DNA from: Ophioceras dolichostomum
Lineage: Eukaryota > Ascomycota > Sordariomycetes > Magnaporthales > Ophioceraceae
DNA: 64,000 nt
Assembly (NCBI GenBank): GCA_003049485.1
Contig: PYST01000147.1
Location: forward strand, 30,238-94,237
Direction: 5' to 3'
Both the position numbers and the translations under genes were made by a program. The notes beneath the pieces are model-generated. The model saw only the letters and a program-made list of their open reading frames with translations, ran no database searches and was not told the DNA's origin. Positions within the stretch are counted from its first letter, which is position 1; the number at the start of each line of letters is the position of its first letter. Shown here one piece after another: positions 57,118 to 64,000 of this stretch.

Positions 57118-60100
57118 TTACTGACCCGAGGAAAGTCTCACATTCTCTCGTAAAATATGCATCCAAGCACTAATCGGCCTCACGAGACAGGTGACCAGCA
57201 CCACGAGGCAGGTGAAAAAGACGATGCAGACGAAAGACACGGCGGCGGCAACGATGAGGGTGTTGTCGTCGCAGCGCCGCCAGCGAGGCCGGTGCTGCTG
57301 CTTGCCGCCGCTTTTCTCGCTCTCCCCATCATGATGCTGCTGATGGTGACGGTGATTTTGGGGGTGATCTTGACCTTGATCTCCGCCTGTCTGGACACCG
57401 TCGTCGTTTACTTGGTTTGCCTCGCTTGCTCCCGAGGCGGCGCCACCTCCATGCTGCCCCTGCTGCTCCGCCGTGGCTACAACGGCGACCCCAGTTTCGA
57501 GCAGCCCAGCAGGCCTCTCGTCGGTGCTGTCACCGCCGCCTAGATAGCCGAGATATTGAGCCCCGGTCCTCCCACCTGCGTCGAGATCCACCAGATGGTT
57601 CTTCCGTCGGATCTCGCTCCAGCGCGTCATGGCCCCCAGCTCGAGGATATTCATCTTCCGCTCAACTCCCGCGGGACAGCCCAACACGAGGGGTGGTCGC
57701 ATCGCATCCAGGTCCCAAACCATCTTTTTTGTGGTGTAGTAGTCTCCCGAAGCTGCTGACGGCTCCAACCACTCAAGTTCGTAGTGGTGACGAGAGCTCG
57801 GGTGCTTGTGGTCACTATAATAGCGACGGCGATGATGATGATGATGATGAGCTCCCGACGCCCCTGAAAGCTTCCCTATCTGAAGCGCCGCCATGACGTC
57901 AGGAACTACACGGACCCTTCTGAACCGAATGACCACGGCGATGAGAAGGGCATGGAGTCCAGCTAGAATGCCCATCGCAGCCCTCGTCGCGACCATACCT
58001 TTCTCGAAGTCGTATTGAGCAAGGCCGCCGAGCGCAGACGCGACCGCAGCAAAAAGATAAGCGAGGGTGTGCATCACGGCAAAGCCCGCAGTGACCCGTG
58101 GAAAAGAAGAGTAGCTGTACAGCTCCGATCCGCTGACGCTGCTACTCATCTTCGGCTCCAGATCCGAGACGTCGAAAGTCTCCATGATCCAGCCGTGGCA
58201 CTCCGCAACGGCGAGGCAAGAGAAGGCGACGACGAAGAAGGCGGCAGCGATGCCCCAGCCCACATCCAGAGCGCTCATCTCCACGGTCAAGTAGTAAGCC
58301 AGAAACGCCAGCGGGAGGCAAACAAGGAAGGCCGTCCTCCTCACGGTGCGAGAGCTGAGCCGGCGGCCTAAGTCGGGGTGTACGAGCCGCCACTGGCCGA
58401 CATTCGCATTGCGCACCCAGCTCGTCGTCGACGATGTGCTGCCGGCCTTCTTTTGGAGCGAGGCGGCCACCAAACCAGCCCCGGCCAGGGAGACGCCTAA
58501 GGCGATGTACTTGGAGGATCCGGCGGCCAGCTGCTCCCCGAGGATGACGACCAGCAGGACCACCTGAGCGTACAGCCACGCTGCGTAGACGGTCAGGCAC
58601 AAGAATCCCGGCTGCAGCATCATCTGCAGCGACAGCAGCACGCCGTGATACGCCTCCTGCACCCAGCACTGGGCCCCCATCCCAGTGCGATGCATCATGA
58701 CCTCTCCCCAGCCGAGGCGGTGCCACTCCCTCGTCGACGTACTAGAAACGGCGAGGAGCTGCACCACCGACGTGCGGAACGGCGCGCGCCTGGTCTCGGG
58801 GCTCAGCGCGTTCAACACGAAAACCAGCGCCGTCGCAACCATGCCCACGCAGAAGCCCCATGCCGGGTGGAGGCCATGCTCCCGGACCGCCCGGCCCGCC
58901 AGGTAGCCCAGCGGCGTGGCGCCCAGCCAACACGCCGTCCACATGCCCAACCAGAGCCCCATGCCGCCGCCCCGGTGCCGGACGTTGTCGTCCTCTTTCC
59001 GCACGACCTCCTGGTACGGCGCCGCGCTGTGTAGCGACGCGCCGAATAGGTCCAGCAGGGCCGCGTGGAAGTTCACGCTCGCGAAGCCGAGCGCGCATCC
59101 CATCAGGCCGCGCGAGGCGAAGAGAAATGCGCGCCACCGGCTGTCGGCGGCGGGCCACCATCTCTGGCTGGTGGCGGCGCCCTGGTAGAACATGTAGAGC
59201 TCGGCGACGGCGAGGCTTGCGAGGACGTACGGTTTGCGGCCGTGTAGGAGCGGCAACGGCCAGAACAGGAAGGTGGACAGCGTCAGGCCGCCGAAGAAGA
59301 CGGCGTTGCTCAGCGTCGCGGAGAGGTGGTTGTTACTCTTGTCGCTGCCGTCCGCGCCGGCGCCGGCGGCGGCCTCGATAGCGGTGGCGAGAGCGGGATA
59401 CATGCCTACTAGGATGCCGATCAGGGTGGTGCTGAGGCATGCTACCGAGGCGGTCCACCGCTTTCGGAAGGGAGGCCAATCTCGCGCTGGCGTGTGCTTG
59501 TGGTAGCCGTAGGGTTGGGCAATGACGATGTTGGATTTGGTCTCCTTGGGCTGTGCTTTTTCTCGGAGCTGATCCTTCGATGCAAGCTTCTTGCGATGGT
59601 GGTGACGATGAGGGGCGCTGTGGAGCCGGGTCGCTCCCGGGAGGGCGGGGAGAGGTTTGAGGTCATATTGATTGGGGTGCTCCTTGGCTGCTCCATCTGG
59701 GACAAAGCTGTCGACGACGGGGTCCGGATCATCAGCGGCCCCATCGAGTTGGGGGATGGCCACGGGAGCCACAGGAGTCGCACTCCCGCTCTTGATCTTG
59801 GAGCTGCCCTTCACGCTGCCTCTAGCGCTGATGATGGACTCTGGAGCTTGATTTTCATTATCTGTTGTCGGTGGCTCTCCGTCGACGGGCGGGTCGATCG
59901 GCTCGAGAAGATCCGCTCCAAGGTCTTCCTCGACTAGAGAATCCTCTGGTTGAAGGTCGTCGGCCGGAGCTCCAGTAGGTTGGAGGCTCGATACGCGCGG
60001 GGGCACGACGACCAGCTTGAGCACTCCCTCATGGACACCGCCGGGCAGAGGGCAATCACGCCGGGCCTTCTGCAGATCCTTGAAGCGGCGGCGTGCGCTC

Positions 60101-61510
60101 TTCCGCTTCCGGCGCTTCTTGAGGCATAATTGAGTTCGAGTGCGAGTAATTGGCTCCGGTTCGTCCGTGTCTACCTTTTCGGCCTCACCTGCGTCGAGAA
60201 GCTTGATGACAGGTGCGGTTTTGCACGGCGCCGGGACCCTTTTCGAGGCCTCGAAGCGCTGGTCCTCCTCCCGCTCAACCACCTCTCCGGCGAGAAGCAA
60301 GGCGTCAAAAATCCGAAGTTCCAGCTCCTTCAGCATTTGTCTGAACTCCGCATCGATGTCGCGGCTGCGTCGCTCCATCTCTCTCTCTTCGTCTTTCTGC
60401 TTCTCCTCCTTCTCCAGGTCCTCATCAGCAGCCTTTATGGTGTCCGTAGGAGGTGTGTGCCTCCAGCATCGGCGGCGAGTGAGTTTCCCATTGCGTCGCT
60501 CCGTGAACTTTGTTTTGTACGGCTTCTCGCAGATTCCGTTGAACAGCCCACAGCAGGTGGCCTCCTCCCTATCCCACTCGTCCGAAGACGATGGGGATTT
60601 GGGCTTGGAGAGGGGCCGCTCCTGCAACAGGTACTCTTCTCTGTCGCTAATCGAGCTGATAGGAGACAGAGGAGAATACGAGCTGATAGAAGACAGAGGA
60701 GTATTCGAGCTGGTAGGGGACAGCAGAACTTCTGGTGGAGTGTTCGGTCGTGGTTGTGGACGGCAGATCAACCTCACCTTTTCAAGCAGGTGGCAATACT
60801 GCCTCTCCCTTAGAGCAGGCGAAGAGATTGGTGCCACTGGCAAGGATGCGAGGCGCACCCTGTCTCTATCCTGGCTCTTGGGTGAGTCTGACCCTCCCTT
60901 GAGGATTTCCCCCTCGATATATCTCACGACTGGGGCGACTATATTCTTGTCCCTAAGCTCGTGCTCCTGTGGGCTGTCATGTTTCTCGAGGGGGACCTGC
61001 CTCTCATCATCATGGGAAAGAGGGCCGAGTCCTGGCTGCGGGATAAAGACTGCGTCCTTGAGAGCGGTCAGGGCTGCAGCTGCTTTCTCCTTGAGTTGCC
61101 GGTGCTTCGTCGGCTCGTCGGCTGGCGCAGGGCTTGGTGGCTGTTGAGCCTGGAGTGATTTCATCCTGGCATGAGCTTTGAGTTCCCAATGGTCTGATGG
61201 GGAGCATTACGGTGGACTAGCAGATGGCAGCTGCTGGGACTTGGCTTACCGGAACTTCTGCCTGTGGTTCCTCTTGGACTGAATGGAGCTGCGGCGAAGG
61301 TGGGAGCGGCATTTGTGCAGCATCTACCACAGTCTCCTCTTGAGTCACGCTGACATGGAGGGGATCTCGGCCATCACAGAGCACCGGTGGGATCGGCGAG
61401 TCGATCTCATCAGAGGGCATCGACCTGGTGAGCCGCTTCCACGAGGTTTTAAGGGACTTGACGGCAGGCGAGTCGGCCAACACCGCCGAGTCCTCTGGTT
61501 TTGTGGCCAT
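57118..61510 (-). CDS. Large MFS-like transporter with long cytosolic N-terminus
   Basis: Exon 1 (61510-61250) and exon 2 (61149-57118) join across a GTAAGC...CCAG intron in phase 0 to 1,430 residues. The first ~645 residues are Pro/Ser/charged and disordered, with a Lys/Glu coiled coil near 323-380 (EKEEKQKDEEREMERRSRDI). About 650-1135 carries about twelve hydrophobic segments in two blocks, like a major-facilitator fold (STTLIGILVGMYPALATAI, LFASRGLMGCALGFASVNF, YLAGRAVREHGLHPAWGFCVGM). A His-rich linker follows, and one more membrane helix lies near the end (VIAAAVSFVCIVFFTCLVVLVTC). The substrate is unknown. The acceptor used is the second CAG (after GATGAAATCACTC); the first breaks the frame. 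Confidence 0.75.
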
Positions 61511-62199
61511 GGAAATTCGTGGATCTTCGACGAGACCAGTTTTGGCTTCGTCGACGATAGGGGCGGTTTGTGGACCCGTGGTCCGGTTCACAGTAGGGAG
61601 CCAGGAAGATCAGGTTACAAGCCCCATGCCAGATGGAGCGAATGTTGGAATATAGTATCTAGAGAATTCTCGAATAGAGCGATAAATGGGGTCGAGTTGG
61701 AGGAGGCGGGTAGGATATCTTATGTATGAGAGCGGGAGGGATCATATGTCAATGGTGCGATGGATGTTTAGAGCATGAAAGGTGAGATCTTGATGTCGGC
61801 ATAAGGAACAAAAAAAATCTCTTCTTGTAGCTGGCCAGGGCTCTCCGGGAGGTGTTAGAAAGTCGGCTAGCTGGCCCCTTCCACATCAATTCCACCGACA
61901 TCGTGAGAAAGGCAAGGGGCATCCACTGTGGTCACTTCCCCCACCAAAACGGAAGGACCAGGCCAGGTTAATTCCCAACCGCGCATCTCTCACTCGAAAG
62001 GGGCGCCCATCTCGACTCAGACATGCCTAATGCTTTCTGCACGAGCTTTCCCCCACCGGCTGTTCCTGGTAGGTCATTCTGGAAGTCGGATCCTTGTTGC
62101 CATATACGGTCGATACCCGGACGATGAGCCGGCTCCCATCCTCTCCATCGTGCGACGCTTGGGCCTGAAAGGAATCGAGAGTGCTCGGAACGAACAGAC
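61511..62199. other. Intergenic region
   Basis: About 690 bp, promoter of the MFS-like gene and probable 3' UTR of the RING-ankyrin gene. No gene is seen. Confidence 0.5.
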
Positions 62200-63134
62200 T
62201 CATGCGAACATTCCGGACCCTATAAAATTCGTCCACCGACCCCCAACCCGGGAGGCATATTCTTCAGCAGTCCGACCCTGCGAATCCTTCAATGCCCGAA
62301 TATCGTCTTCCGGAGAAGAGAGTTGTGGGTGATGGAGGTCATGTTGCTGAGCGACCTGCAACGCCTCAACAGGGAAGAAGCTCTCTGGGAGACCTGAAGC
62401 GAGATAGAGCAGTAGGAGCGTGACAGAAACTTGATCGGCCTCTATGGCAAGATGCAGTCCGCTCTTCATGCCGTTGAGAGGATCCTGGTACCTTATAAGC
62501 TGCTCCGGGCTGAGGCTGTTGGCCTCCTCTGGGTGACGGGCGTCAGAGATAACCTCGATGATACCGTCGACATCGCCCTCGGTGCACAAAGTATGAAAGG
62601 CACGAGCAGGAGCCGCCTCCGGGTGGTTGACGAGATACGCCTCCTCGGTGAGGTACGGCATGATGTCAAAGCCTTCTTGGACGCCGCCTTCGCTGTGATA
62701 GCGGGTCAATATCACGGCAGCCTGTGATTCAGCTTGGAAGATCGTGTTGGTCGCCGACGGCCCCGGCTGGTTTTGTGGCAGATATGCCTCGCATGAAGGG
62801 CACTTGAGGGACAACGCTACTTCGGCCGCGGAGTCCAAAAGGCACTGCCTGTATCACAAGACTCATCAGACGCGCTCGTCGGCTCACAAGCTGCTGGCCC
62901 TTACGTAGGTTGATAGGTACCTGGGCAGGTGAAGCCCGACGACAGCAGGCAGAGCACATAGAACAGAGTTTGAGATGGCAAGGGGTTAAAAGTCAGGATT
63001 TTTTACCAGTGAAACAGGCAACCGCATGGCAAGAGTAGTTCATCTGGCACAAGCTCTTCTTTGGCTTCTGCCTCAGACTCGCCCTGGTCGACTCGTATAA
63101 CGAGAGGCTCGTCGCAGCTGACGCAGACAGACAT
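62200..63134 (-). CDS. RING-like zinc-finger plus ankyrin-like protein
   Basis: Exon 1 (63134-63007) and exon 2 (62848-62200) join across GTAAAA...ATACAG to 258 residues. The junction restores LPCGCLFHWQCLLD. The N-terminal Cys/His pattern is CVSC ... CGCLFHWQC ... CPSC, resembling a RING-type cross-brace with eight ligands. The remainder has helical ankyrin-like segments (RAFHTLCTEGDVDGIIEV, SGLHLAIEADQVSVTLLLLY, DSQGRTAEEYASRVGG). Such proteins may act as E3 ubiquitin ligases with an ankyrin substrate surface, which is inference. The stop at 62200 ends ...SGMFA; a further intron near the end cannot be excluded. Confidence 0.72.
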
Positions 63135-64000
63135 TTCGGCTGCTGGAGAAATTCAAATTCGAGGAAGCCTGAGTTTACATCAGAATGAAGACAAGACCAT
63201 TAGAGTCCCATGTCACGTAGAGAAGCGGAGATTTCGATGACAACAACGTACCGGCACTGACCGGCAGGAACACAAGAAGGTTGAAGGGAGATTTAGACAC
63301 GGGAAAGCAGAGTTATTGTATGTAGCCTGAACATTTGCGATCTGAACTAGGAAGTGAAGCATGAAGATCGACGTAGAAAGCAGTCGAGGCCATCTAAATG
63401 GAAGATTCGTCTTCGCCCCTAGAGTGAGTCTCGCAACGTAGGTATGATTCGAGCTGCAAGACGCAAAGAAAAAGGCGGGATCCAATGACGATCGGGAAAC
63501 AGAGAAGGAGCAGAGGAATGGACCTACTGGCCGTTGACCTACCTGGAGTGCGTAAACGCTGACCAAGTGAGCCACAGCCGTCCTGACGGAGCTTACGCAA
63601 CTCTTTCTTGGCGAGGCTGCGAGATGAATCGATTTTGATGCTTTAGTTCCTGATCACTCTTGCCCAACGCTGTTGCCTCACGATCTGGAGAGCATACGCG
63701 TCAACGTTTGAACGAAGTCTGGCTTTGGCTGGAACCTGGAATGGAATGGAACAAAGAAAAGTTTTAGCGAGTGCACAAGTGCACGATCACGGCCTAGAAG
63801 ACCCCATCCTGCACAGAATAATCTGCAATGCGGGCCTTTGTGTGGCAGAGACGTGGCTTGCACCATGGCATGAAGTGGGGCAACTCCCACGGGTGACATC
63901 AGGCCGCTGCTTATGTCAGACAGACGGTGGCACCGTATTCAATCAATTGGGCAGCACAATGGGTGTGTATTTTTCGTAGTTTTTTCTCTGTCTGTTCTTC
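63135..64000. other. Right-edge interval without a supported gene
   Basis: About 870 bp, probably the RING-ankyrin promoter and leader. Two short open frames, one on each strand, overlap each other (63678-63899 minus and 63725-63979 plus), and neither has a recognisable domain. No gene is supported up to the edge. Confidence 0.45.

Overview
The window looks like nuclear DNA from a filamentous ascomycete, most likely a sordariomycete-type mould. The evidence is short GT-AG introns of about 60-180 nt with CTAAC/CTGAC-like branch sites, a GH45 cellulase with a CBM1 module, a PNP-NACHT-WD40 (NLR) gene, RIP-like nonsense changes, and fungal-type RPB2, HemB, MIC12 and eIF3f. The species cannot be named from sequence alone. 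Two short N gaps flanked by poly-C or poly-G (5677-5689 and 19366-19375) show a draft assembly.

Layout, left to right: a large TFIIIC B-block-binding subunit gene runs off the left edge on the minus strand, with a perfect B-box motif just upstream of its start. At 6.8-10.9 kb lies an accessory island: a broken PNP-NACHT-WD40 NLR gene joined directly to a broken aminoglycoside-phosphotransferase-like fragment. Next come an acyl-protein-thioesterase-like hydrolase (minus), a secreted GH45-CBM1 endoglucanase (minus), RPB2 (plus), an acyltransferase-3 membrane protein (minus), HemB (minus) and a mitochondrial PPR protein (minus). Then come Cwf18 (plus), a zinc-knuckle/RS protein (minus) with a probable AT-AC intron, an R3H-SUZ RNA-binding protein (plus), eIF3f (minus) and UTP25 (plus). 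They are followed by mitochondrial ribosomal protein bL17m (minus) divergent from MIC12 (plus), a coiled-coil protein of unknown function (plus), a small His/Arg-rich conserved protein (minus), a disordered protein with a duplicated KKHPSPTK motif (plus), a tyrosine-phosphatase-like protein (minus), a very large MFS-like transporter (minus) and a RING-ankyrin protein (minus).

Most of the window is ordinary housekeeping sequence, rich in RNA-related functions: Pol III and Pol II transcription, splicing, SSU processome, translation initiation, mitochondrial translation. Exon joins below were worked out by hand. In each joined gene the exon lengths sum to a multiple of three and the residues across the junction fit the family. 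The strongest unusual observations are (1) an ATAAGT...AC intron that restores a CX2CX4HX4C zinc knuckle, (2) an isolated B-box upstream of the TFIIIC subunit gene, resembling an ETC-type autoregulatory site, (3) the degraded NLR-APH chimera with RIP-type stop codons, and (4) a frame-preserving intron placed inside the phosphatase catalytic loop.
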